A DNA stretch of 27,469 bases from Nemertoderma westbladi (Eukaryota; Xenacoelomorpha; Nemertodermatida; Nemertodermatidae), in the NCBI GenBank assembly GCA_032718475.1, contig JAUCBJ010002747.1, positions 1 through 27,469 on the forward strand, in the 5' to 3' direction. The notes below the pieces were generated by a model. That model saw only the letters and a list, made by a program, of their open reading frames with translations. It did no database searches and was not told the origin of the DNA. Below are positions 9,170-18,000 of this stretch, in pieces; position 1 is the first letter of the stretch; each line of letters starts with the position of its first letter. Made by a program: the position numbers and the translations under genes.

Positions 9170-9362
9170 CAAATATTAATTGGGCAAACAATTAATTGCA
9201 ATTAATTGACCCAATTAATTGATTGGTGATTTCAAAATAATCGGATGATTTATTGGGACATGCAATTAATTGGATAATTGACTGCTCTGGAAGCAATTAT
9301 CCAATTAATTGCAACCATCACTGATCGCCCAACCCAATCAATTATCCAATTATTATTTATCA
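9170..9362. promoter_or_regulatory. Cluster of CAATTAATTG palindromes with a 19-bp perfect hairpin
   Basis: Palindromic CAATTAATTG or close variants occur at least six times within about 190 bp, around 0.95 kb upstream of the FET start codon. GCAATTAATTGGATAATTG (9262-9280) and its exact inverse complement (9294-9312) are separated by 13 bases. A second imperfect palindrome, centred near 9200, carries TAATTGGG and CCCAATTA arms. The TAATTA core is a typical homeodomain target, so a regulatory array is possible; a decayed inverted-repeat transposon is the main alternative. Confidence 0.4.
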
Positions 9363-9780
9363 ATTCTACAGTAGAAAGTTAGCCAGCACCCAGCAGCATC
9401 AGTAATACTTACCATTTTACTGTAGGCTACATTGCTTACTATACAGTTCATGAACCAGTACACAAACACAATGAAAAATAAACTTTCATCAGTATCAGTC
9501 TTATTTGCAGCATTAGGCCTACCCCTGTTGAGGAATGAAGATTAATTACAGTAAGAAAAAATACAGAACTATTTCTTCGCGAGTGTTTTGGTGTGAACAC
9601 CTAACTACACAAGGTCTCAAGCAATGTGTCTTTTTTTTCGCTGCAGTATTTGTATTACCATATTATAATGCTGTTCATGAACAGTGAACAAGAGGACTAA
9701 CGTGTTTCAGGGCCTCCACCTGTACTGTACCGTACCGTACCAAGTACTGTAGGTAGTTGTACAGTAGTACTGGTGCAGTG
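9363..9780. other. Intergenic sequence upstream of the FET gene
   Basis: Contains GTAC-rich low-complexity sequence at 9721-9770 (repeats of CCGTACCGTACC and related words) and a TTAGGCCTA word at 9515. No gene seen. Confidence 0.35.
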
Positions 9781-9872
9781 TTCTGTAACCTGCTCCTTTC
9801 CCTCAAATGGTAAAGTGGCCGTTTATTGTTTGGGTTAGAAAAGCCTGCCTCTGTAAACTGCTCCTTTCCATC
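9781..9872 (-). repeat. Dispersed repeat 'GGAAAGGAGCAGG', two tandem copies
   Basis: On the minus strand, GATGGAAAGGAGCAGTTTAC is followed by TAACCCAAACAATAAACGG and then a second GAGGGAAAGGAGCAGGTTAC. This is the same motif as at 406-463, 12537-12599 and 16065-16125. Confidence 0.5.
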
Positions 9873-9874
9873 AA

Positions 9875-10286
9875 TTGGTTTATGACTGTATGACATGTGT
9901 TACTTATATTAGGCCTACAGTATTACTGTATTATGTGGAGGCCCCCAAACACATTAATCCCAACAATAGTAATGAGCAAAGAGGGTCTGCATTTCCTATT
10001 GTAATTTTGTAGCAGGTGATGACAGTACGGTACTTCAGAATGTATGCACTTTGTTTGTTACTTCATAGTTCATCGTAATCAATCGGATAAATGTTGTTTC
10101 TATAAACCAGTTCGTTGTTAGTTACATTTAGGCCTACTCTACTTTGATTTTAAATATAGGAATTATATATAATTCAGAATTTTTAACAGTTTTCTTCAAT
10201 TCACTCTGCATAAAATATAGTTATACTATAGCTTGTCTGTGCCTCGGAGTTTAATAGTTTTAAAAGTGTTATACTTCGATAAAGAA
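9875..10286 (+). promoter_or_regulatory. 5' flank of the FET gene
   Basis: This AT-rich stretch lies immediately upstream of the FET start codon and should contain the 5' UTR and core promoter. No clear TATA box or initiator stands out. AG dinucleotides after T-rich tracts (for example TTTTTAACAG ending at 10189) could be 3' splice sites of an upstream noncoding exon, so the transcription start may lie further left. Two TAGGCCTA-like words occur here. Confidence 0.35.
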
Positions 10287-11984
10287 ATGGCCCAACAAGA
10301 TTACAGCCAATATCAAATGCCACCCACAGGTGGCCCCCCTGTTGGTTATTATGGGTATGGTCAGCAAGATGGACAACAATACGCACAAACTGCTACAGCT
10401 ATTCAACAGCAGCAACCAGCAGCTCCTGCTTATGGCGCCACCACCCAGCAGGCCTATGCCTCTTACGGAGAACCGGGAGCTCAGCAGTACTACAGTACAA
10501 CCCCAGCCCAGCCCCAGGGTACCAGTCAAGAGCAGCCTACCCAGACTTATGGAGCTAGTGCTATGGCTGGTTATGGGCAAACTGCAAGCGCGGCACCTGT
10601 GCCATCCTACAATAACAGCAATGGTTCATCAGGCTATGGTGAACAGCATTCAACTGGCAATGCTTCATCTGGACAACAAGGTGTCAGTGCATATGGCAAT
10701 GCTAGTTATGGGTATGGTGGATCTAGTGGTGGTAGTACTGCTCAAGATGGAGGTGCTGGGGGATATGGTCAACAGCAACACACTGGTGGATATGGTGACC
10801 CTTCGAAAGGAAGTACCGGTAGTGGATACACACAAGCTGATCGTTATAATCAGACAGGTCATGGGCGTGATTCTCAGTCAGGGCAGAGTGGGGGATATGA
10901 CCAAGCCAAACAATCTGGATATGGGGCACCGCCGGCACAAAGTCAATATGGTCAGACAAAGGGATATGATCAGTCCAGTCAAAGAGGAAGTTATGATCAA
11001 TCTGATCAATCTGGTGGTCGAAGTTATTCATCGCGATCCGAATCCAGCAGTGGTGGCTATGGGCAGTCGGGTGGTGGCGGTGGAGGCTATGGACAGCAAC
11101 GTGGATCATCTGATAGTTACAGAGGAGGATGGGCTGGTGGTGGAAGGGGTTCTGATAGTTCTTTTGGCCGTGGAGGCGGTGGTTATGGAGGTGGTGGACG
11201 CTCTAATGATTCCTATGGCAGCGATAGAGGTGGTGGTGGAAGAGGTGGTCGGGGTCGTGGTGGATTTGGTGATGATCGACGAGGTGGTGGAGGAAGAGGT
11301 TCCGATTCTGGAAGGTCCTTTGGTGGTGGCAGCGAATTTCCTCGCGGTAAAGGTTACCAGAGGAGTGGTGGCAACTTTGCACCACTTGGTGAATCAAAAA
11401 TGGTAACTATGTGGGATTCTATATTTATTCAGGGTATTCCAAAAGATGCGACTGAGATGGAATTACAGACACACTTTGGTGGTTTTGGTGGACTGAAGAC
11501 TGATAAGCGAACTGGTGGTCCTCAAATTATTATCTATAGGGATCATACGAGTGGTGAAAGTAAAGGAGAGGCGATGATTGGTTTTGACGAATCAGATTCA
11601 GCTAAGCAAGCGATTGCGGCATGCAACAATCAGGAGTTCCGACCTGGTAGTGTAATCCAGGTTGAACACGCTCAGAGAAAAGTAATTCCTGGTGGTCCTG
11701 GCGACCGAGGTGGTCGGGGTGGAGGCCGTGGGTTTGGGAGAGGTGGTGGGCGCGGGGGTGGTTCACAACGCGATGGTGACTGGGTTTGTTCCAATTGCGG
11801 AAATGATAATTTTGCATGGAGACAGGAGTGCAACAAATGTCACACTGGGAAATCAGGTGACTCATCATCGCGTGGGGGTGGAAGGGGTAGAGGTGATCGT
11901 GGTGGATTTCGAGGTGGAAGGGGTGGGCGTGGTGGAGAGAGGGGTGGAGGAGGACGTGGTGGTGACCGATTTCGACCATATTAA
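10287..11984 (+). CDS. FUS: FET-family RNA-binding protein (FUS/EWSR1/TAF15/Cabeza type), 565 aa
   Basis: FET proteins are nuclear RNA- and DNA-binding proteins that act in transcription and splicing and condense through their low-complexity regions. Seen here in order: an N-terminal domain rich in Gln, Gly, Ser and Tyr (about residues 1-253, many SYG/GYG steps); a first RGG region (about 254-371); one RRM (about 377-465) with RNP2-like IFIQGI at 379-384 and RNP1-like KGEAMIGF at 426-433; a second RGG region (466-498); a RanBP2-type zinc finger with C501, C504, C515 and C518; a third RGG region; and the C-terminus DRFRPY, which fits the PY nuclear localisation signal of FET proteins. The ATG at 10287 has G at -3 and G at +4; the frame is open upstream to 10233 without another ATG. 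The whole coding region is one exon. The first zinc-finger cysteine pair is CxxC, which I recall from Drosophila Cabeza, rather than the CPNPxC form of vertebrate FET proteins. The symbol denotes the family; which vertebrate paralogue it corresponds to is not resolvable. Confidence 0.95.
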   Translation: MAQQDYSQYQMPPTGGPPVGYYGYGQQDGQQYAQTATAIQQQQPAAPAYGATTQQAYASYGEPGAQQYYSTTPAQPQGTSQEQPTQTYGASAMAGYGQTASAAPVPSYNNSNGSSGYGEQHSTGNASSGQQGVSAYGNASYGYGGSSGGSTAQDGGAGGYGQQQHTGGYGDPSKGSTGSGYTQADRYNQTGHGRDSQSGQSGGYDQAKQSGYGAPPAQSQYGQTKGYDQSSQRGSYDQSDQSGGRSYSSRSESSSGGYGQSGGGGGGYGQQRGSSDSYRGGWAGGGRGSDSSFGRGGGGYGGGGRSNDSYGSDRGGGGRGGRGRGGFGDDRRGGGGRGSDSGRSFGGGSEFPRGKGYQRSGGNFAPLGESKMVTMWDSIFIQGIPKDATEMELQTHFGGFGGLKTDKRTGGPQIIIYRDHTSGESKGEAMIGFDESDSAKQAIAACNNQEFRPGSVIQVEHAQRKVIPGGPGDRGGRGGGRGFGRGGGRGGGSQRDGDWVCSNCGNDNFAWRQECNKCHTGKSGDSSSRGGGRGRGDRGGFRGGRGGRGGERGGGGRGGDRFRPY

Positions 11985-12240
11985 ACTAAGTAAACTTTAT
12001 CCCATTATATTTGGCAAACTTAAGCAAGCTACATTTAATGTACAGGTATTTATACAATACTTGTTCATTAAAATTTCAGTTTATTTTTAAGATTGAAACA
12101 TTAACATCATTTTCCATGTTAAATTTACCGGCATCAGTCCACTTATTTATCAATCTGAGACCTAACTACATTTAGTTTGATGATGACATATATATATTAA
12201 GTGAATATCCCACTCTCACACGTGCATGTCTGTTGTTGGT

Positions 12241-12300
12241 GTTGTTATACATGTACGTACGTATGTATATACGTAAGTAAGTATGTACGTACAGATACAC
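12241..12300. repeat. GTAC/GTAT microsatellite
   Basis: Imperfect tetranucleotide repeat (ACGTACGTATGTATATACGT and similar) within the FET 3' flank. Confidence 0.6.
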
Positions 12301-12536
12301 TGGTATCGGTACAGCTTTGTGTTATGCAGTGCAAGACAGGTGTAATAATCAACTGCCAACAGTCGTAGGTCGCAACAAATTCATCACAGTTTAAAATATT
12401 TTTTGGTTTTTGTTCCTATACTACATGCTAAATGCCAGAACTACTGTAGTATTTCGCACTTGTTATGTAAGGGATGTCTTATGGTTTTATACCCTGTGAC
12501 GACAGCTGACAACTGTTAACAACTTTAAGGGAAAGG

Positions 12537-12599
12537 ATCCAATTACAGTTGTAGGCTACTTGAACCAAAACAATAAACGAGAGTCAAGAGCACAGGTAT
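12537..12599 (+). repeat. Dispersed repeat 'GGAAAGGAGCAGG', copy in the FET 3' flank
   Basis: It reads AAGGGAAAGGATCCAATTAC and then GAACCAAAACAATAAACGAG. The AATAAA inside this copy (12572-12577) could serve as a polyadenylation signal if the FET transcript reaches it. Confidence 0.5.
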
Positions 12600-13661
12600 C
12601 ATTTTTTTATGGTCATAAAAATGGTTGTCGGCTGTGGCTATCAGTTGTGTCGGTGTAGCATTTATACCCGAGTCGTACATATTGTACCATACTTAGCTAT
12701 ATGTGTTGTACCATAAATATTTCCATAACCTTATGAATATGAAGTGAATTATTAAGGGGTGTTGGGGGTGGTATATATATGTAACACACCTTGAGTCTGC
12801 ATCATTAGGATCGTTACCTATCAGCGTTCAGTTGTCATGGCAATGCTAGCTGGATTATTCATAAAGTTGTTATTTTTCATAAATCTAAACATAATAAATG
12901 GCCATATAGTAACATACAAGTAAAATATATATTTTACAGAATAACTATAGATACGGTACATTTATTATACTGAACGATTAACATACCTGTATCTGTAACT
13001 TGTACATACGGTACTGTTACTTTACTCATGTTATGATACTTCAGTTTGTTTGGTTGTTTATACTACCTGTGCTGGCACTCAAGATATATTGTAATGTATA
13101 GATGTTCATTGTGGAAGCAAAAATTTTTCGTTCTGTGATAAATGAAAAATCACTAGGGCCTATTTAATACTTTGCTACAGTACACAGTAATTTTCAATTC
13201 TGCTGTGAATGGGATATAATATTTAAATGTTCTCCACAAAGGTTTTAGTATAGTTAATGCAGTGAGAGATTAGCAACATAGGATGAATTCATGTTTATAT
13301 TTTCAATTCTATTATGAATTTTTTACTTTTTAAATAATTGTATCCCGGTATTTCACTTGGTTCACTACATACAATTCTACATAAACACAGTGGGACAATA
13401 CAGTAGGTTTTCCGGATGTGTTGTGTACCTTATGGCTTTTAAATGTGTCTTACAGACAGACAATAGTAATCTATGGTGACAGGTTTGTTCTTGTCCTTGT
13501 GGATATAAGCGGTTGGTATCGCACAGGTACTAGTTAAAATACTAGTAACCGGTACCGTATAAATAACATATCCATCTATAACATAGCCACTGTAAACACA
13601 AACATTGTATGTGATGGCACTAGTATTTGTAGTGAAGTACTATGTGTACACCTTCGTACAT

Positions 13662-13705
13662 ACATATATAGGGATATGTTTTGACATATATAGGGATATG
13701 TTTTG
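13662..13705. repeat. 22-bp tandem duplication
   Basis: ACATATATAGGGATATGTTT occurs at 13662 and again at 13684 within a 22-bp period. Confidence 0.65.
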
Positions 13706-14300
13706 GGTTATCTTAGCATTATTTTATCTCAACAATATTTGGTACCAAAACTTAAATGGTTTGTAAATTGGTAATTTGTATAGAACACAAAATAACCAGT
13801 CCATATTATATTATATGCAATCGATCTCTGAAAGATACATAAAGCCATAATATCGGTAACTTGTATAGTATTTAGTATCAGAAGTATTGCCCTCAAATAA
13901 TGTCTTTGTTGTGTTTCTATAAGTATAAAATATTATTCAAAAAATATATGTCTACCTTCTTTGCTATGTGTTCAAGTATAATAACTTTACTTGACTATTT
14001 CATTTGGCTTGCTTCAGTTGGCTAGCTGTCCTATATTGTTATTTTATTGAACTATTTTTTCTTATTGTACTACTTTTAGTACTAAATGCTATTTAAATAT
14101 GGTATAGTCATTCTGTAGAAACATTATCAGATGGTAACATGATGCAATGGTATATAAAGAAATATCATTTCTACCAGTTTGAATTATCTGTTAGCTGTTG
14201 GATTGTTATATATAGTTTGCTGTATTTTATTCATTTTATGTAACAATGACTGTTGAACTCCATGTGGACAACATTAAAGTTTACATTATATATAAAAGTA

Positions 14301-14911
14301 ATTTTTTTTGCACTGACCAAAGATGTATAATTTGTAGAACAAGCGTTAGCAAGCATGGTAATTATGTATACCGTACGCGTACCCGTACATCAAATGTAAT
14401 ACAGGTCGGGTCGTAATTACATAACCCTTTTTTGGGAGATTTTTGACCCCCTCTGTCACAAAGTGTCATGATAGCTCAGACCACCGCCCTCTTCACTGTC
14501 ATTCACGGCCAGGTATTGTCCTTATGCGACCGGCAAAAGGATGTTCAAACCAGGATGTTTCCATTGTACAATAATACAATAAGGTCATAGTACAAGTACA
14601 GGTTTAATTTCCAGTTTTCCATTTCCAGGTTGATGGAAACTTTATAAATGCAGTGTAATTTCTATCAATAAATGGGAGAATCTGTTAGGCCCATTAAGCC
14701 AAGGTTCACAACCATTGGTGATGTATTTTTGTGTGTTCTGTCTTCTTGTTATTAACACATAGAAAAAAAATTGGAACCTAGGCTGTACCCCCCTGGGTTT
14801 TTGCCATCATCTGACTTTAATTAGGCTACTTCTTACTATTAGTAGCCTATTTTTCAATCTTTATTTATCAATTGCTATGACATTTAGTTTGACACTATTT
14901 CTTACATGGGG
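14301..14911. other. Intergenic stretch with a repeat fragment
   Basis: The part from about 14400 to 14500 (GTCGTAATTACATAACCC followed by TTTTTGACCCCCTCTGTCAC) resembles a repeat type often seen interspersed in invertebrate genomes, recalled only from general impression. No gene seen. Confidence 0.3.
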
Positions 14912-15343
14912 GTTATAACTAGGGATGCCCCGGAAGTAACGATATGTTGATTCCAGTCAGAACTGGAATTCAATATTATATTCAATATTCCAGCCAGAAC
15001 CGAAATTTTTATGTAGTTAGTGAAATACACTAAATGATCATTCAGGTTTACAATTTTTTGTGAAATATATATGGACTTTTTAAATTTATAAAGCCATGTT
15101 TACTAATGGGATCAATCAGCACCTTGGAGTTGTACTTGGGGGCCTTAACCCTATCTGCCAAGTCTATTTTTACTACTTGGCTGAAAAATTACAATTTTGT
15201 GGTATAGGGTTTTCGAGGTCGCTGATCACGATAGAGCTTGTGAAAAATATGTTATGGAAGTATAAACATCAAATTTTTATCAATTTGTGCTACTTGTATT
15301 TTTCATGCCAAATTGGCACATGTCCAAAAATGCCACAATGAAT

Positions 15344-15563
15344 CGGATATGATATGATGAGTGTCATATTCAGATTCATGATCAATATAACTTTTTGTTG
15401 GGCATAGCTTTTTGCAAATTCGGCAATGACATGTCCAGGTGGAATCGAACTGGTGACCTCCAGGTTGGAAGTCTGAACCTCTAACCATTCAGCTAGCGGC
15501 TCAGGTAAAATATAGACCTGGAAATACTATCTGATACCATGTATGTCCTCAATTTACCTACTC
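15344..15563 (-). repeat. tRNA-derived SINE, left arm of an inverted pair
   Basis: On the minus strand, an A-box-like TAGCTGAATGGTTAG (15481-15495) and the B box GTTCGATTCC (15441-15450) flank a loop CTTCCAA, which would give anticodon UCC (Gly-like). GTATTTCCAGGTCTAT precedes the tRNA-like part, and TTTGCAAAAAGCTATGCCCA follows it. These flanks are shared with the right arm. Confidence 0.65.
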
Positions 15564-15719
15564 ATGGCCTCCCATCTGTCAATACCATCATATTCTGCTG
15601 CCACTGTGCTCAACCCGACTGTACTTGGATCACTTAACCACTCACTACAATGCAAGGGTAGTGTATATTAACCATGGAACATCATAGCCTCAATGATTAC
15701 TGTACTTATACACAATAAA

Positions 15720-15935
15720 TAACGAGTAAATTGCGGACATACAAGGTATCAGGTAGTATTTCCAGGTCTATCTTTTACCTGAGCCGCTAGCTGAATGGTT
15801 AGAGCTTCAGATTTCCAAGCTGGAGGTCACCAGTTCGATCCCACCTGGACGCCATTGCCGAAAAAATTTGCAAAAAGCTGTGCCCAACAAATAGTTATAA
15901 TAATATGAAACCACTCATTCACCCATAACACCAAT
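15720..15935 (+). repeat. tRNA-derived SINE, right arm of an inverted pair
   Basis: An A-box-like TAGCTGAATGGTTAG (15788-15802) and a B box GTTCGATCCC (15833-15842), with the same flanks as the left arm (GTATTTCCAGGTCTAT before, TTTGCAAAAAGCTGTGCCCA after). About 155 bp separate the arms, so a transcript across both could fold into a long hairpin. Confidence 0.65.
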
Positions 15936-16064
15936 AATATTCATGATCGATCAGCATACCAGAAAACCCACAAGGTCATTAAATAAGGTTCTATAAGTTC
16001 TATAATCGGGATCAGCATCTAAAAAAACCCCTATATACTGCAAATAAATTAATTTTAATTGTTA

Positions 16065-16125
16065 ATGGAAAGGAACAGGTTACAGTGACATGTAATTCTA
16101 ATCAAATCAATAAATGAGAGTCAAT
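16065..16125 (+). repeat. Dispersed repeat 'GGAAAGGAGCAGG', copy inside the hAT element
   Basis: It reads AATGGAAAGGAACAGGTTAC and later AATCAATAAATGAGAGTCAA. This is the same family as the copies at 406, 9781 and 12537. Confidence 0.5.
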
Positions 16126-16222
16126 ATATATTGCATGTACAGTTTAAATTTTGCTGGGAATAAATATATTTATGGTAAGAAATATATATTTTCTGTAGAA
16201 ATAAATATACTGTATTACGCAG

Positions 16223-17082
16223 CAGGGGCAGGATACGATACGATACAAAATATGAAAAAAGGTTTTGTGTTTTTTTCGTATCGTATTTTATCTAAGAGTT
16301 GATAAAAAATATATGTATTGTATTTTGTTATACTTCACTTAGAAAATCATATAAATCTCTCTATATATAATAGGAAATATCTTTTATTTCCTTGTTCCAG
16401 TATTCTTGCTACAGCAATAGTGCGGCTACTGGCTACAACACCCATATAATGAATGAAGGAATGAATGAAGGATGAAACATGGCCCAATAGTAGGCTTTAC
16501 CATGCCACTGGACTACTGTACCTAGACCTACTGATGCCATTATTTATTGAATAATTTTGTGGTACCAATATGGAATAAAATTCAAAACTTCAATTTCGAA
16601 GTCAAACTAATACTAGAATAAAACTATGTTTTATTTCAAAACAAATGTTTTATTTATTTTATTATCTCACTAGAATACTTTATCATAACATCAATGCCTT
16701 GTAGGCGCGGTTAGAGTTATCCTCACAAGTTTATTTATCCTGTAATTAGATTATATTTCAGTGGACTTTTTATCATTATTCTGCAGTTAATTACAATCTG
16801 ATTAACGATCCTCCTGTCTTACACATTTTATTGACATAATTAAACTGTAAGCTGTAAACTAATTTATGCAACAATTTTGAGAAAAAAATTGTAAAGAAAT
16901 AAATGGTGTGATCTCTGGTTTGACTGTTGAAAACATTAATATATATACCGGTATACAAAATAATAAGATACGAAAATATGATACAAAATATGAAAAACAT
17001 TTATTTGTATTTATATATACGATACGAAGTCAATTTTTATAATGCGATACGAAATCCGTTTTTGTATCGTATCCTGTCCCTG
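16223..17082. mobile_element. Second hAT-type element, 860 bp, nested, with 8-bp duplication TTACGCAG
   Basis: The left end CAGGGGCAGGATACGATAC and the right end, CAGGGACAGGATACGATAC read on the minus strand, are terminal inverted repeats with one difference. TTACGCAG occurs on both sides (16215-16222 and 17083-17090). CAGGG ends with an 8-bp duplication are classic hAT features. The subterminal regions are packed with GATACGATAC and its complement, likely transposase-binding repeats. No transposase frame is present, so it is non-autonomous. It inserted into the larger hAT element and is therefore younger. Confidence 0.85.
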
Positions 17083-17362
17083 TTACGCAGCACCTAACGC
17101 TAATGATGCACGACCTATTTAAGTAACATAAAGGACACCTTTATAAATATGCTACAACTTTAGGGGTAATACGATATGTTATTGGCAATAACTATTTATA
17201 ATATTGTTATTGTTTTTACTTAATGTATAATAATAATTTCACAAACTAATTGCAACTATTAAACTAGTTAGCGAACTAGTAATTTCGGTAAAATCCTGGC
17301 TGGAATTGACCCCATTCCGGCCGTAACTGGAATTGTGCAATGGGGACATCCCTAGTTATAAC

Positions 17363-18000
17363 TATTAAATATTAAATAAAACAGTCTGACTGACTTCTGG
17401 AATGGAATGTTTCCATCTAAAACTTTAATAGTGCATAAAAAAATTTTTAATTAGAAAAATTCTACAAATATGGGAAGCTCCACCCCTAGTCTGATTAGGC
17501 CTAGATTGTAATACCTCGAGTTCAGTTTGCTTTGATACACTGTTCAGCCACTGAACATTTGTGTAGAAGTGAGACATACAAACATGGTCATGGTTCATTG
17601 AGTCCTTCAAGGCATCTCTCCAATCTAGTTTCCTGAAATCTCCTCTGGGTTTAGTTGGATCGAGGAAGCTAAGGAGGTCATAGAGATGCTATTACTAAGG
17701 GAGTTTTGTACTTGACTTCACCAACCCAGTTTGAAGGGTCAGATGCAACAGGCCCTAACTTCTGTTTAGACAAGCAATTAATTATCAATGTTTCTGGTAG
17801 ACTTCTTCCTCAATGCCACATGTTTTTCAGCCTCAAGATATTTTTTTTAAAAGGGAAAAGCGCCAAAAGGGATATTTTTAAATAAAATATGTTTGCACTG
17901 TTTCCTATGTATTATAAATAAAATCAATTAAAATAAATTATGTAAGATGTAATTAAATGCGCTCTAAAATAGGAGTTATTCATCATTTGCCCATGATCTG
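17363..18000. other. Intergenic stretch, one unrecognised short frame
   Basis: A minus-strand open frame at 17425-17610 (contains HVCMSHFYTNVQWLNSV) has protein-like composition, but I recognise no family and it has no flanking support. The rest is AT-rich with no feature seen. Confidence 0.3.

Larger units (their letters stand above)
11985..14300 (+). other. 3' flank and probable long 3' UTR of the FET gene
   Basis: This is AT-rich sequence with no coding frame that resembles a protein. Candidate polyadenylation signals are AATAAA at 12572-12577 (inside a dispersed repeat) and ATTAAA at 14273-14278, the latter in a GT/T-rich setting typical of a 3' end. No A-tract follows the stop codon directly, so a recent processed retrocopy is not indicated. 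Where the transcript ends is inferred, not shown. Confidence 0.35.
14920..17354. mobile_element. hAT-type non-autonomous element with 8-bp duplication GTTATAAC
   Basis: The left end TAGGGATGCCCC (14920-14931) and the right end, TAGGGATGTCCCC read on the minus strand (to 17354), are inverted repeats. GTTATAAC flanks both ends exactly (14912-14919 and 17355-17362). Just inside both ends are related segments containing CCAG...CTGGAATT words. The 8-bp duplication and GGGATG-type end fit hAT. The 2435 bp hold no transposase; instead they contain an inverted SINE pair, one dispersed motif copy and a second hAT element. Without those insertions the element would be well under 1.6 kb. Confidence 0.8.

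Noticed and set aside
10233-10286. N-terminal extension of the FET frame to 10233
   Set aside because: It would start at TTG. The ATG at 10287 has a strong context and begins the typical MAQQDYSQY FET N-terminus.
10269-11979. Minus-strand open frames across the FET gene (10269-10580, 10723-11109, 11602-11979 and others)
   Set aside because: They are rich in His, Ser and Leu as expected from the complement of GGT/GGA/CAG codons, and show no domain; shadows of the real gene.
15421-15850. Functional tRNA-Gly genes in the inverted pair
   Set aside because: Stem pairing is poor and both copies share long non-tRNA flanks, as in SINEs.
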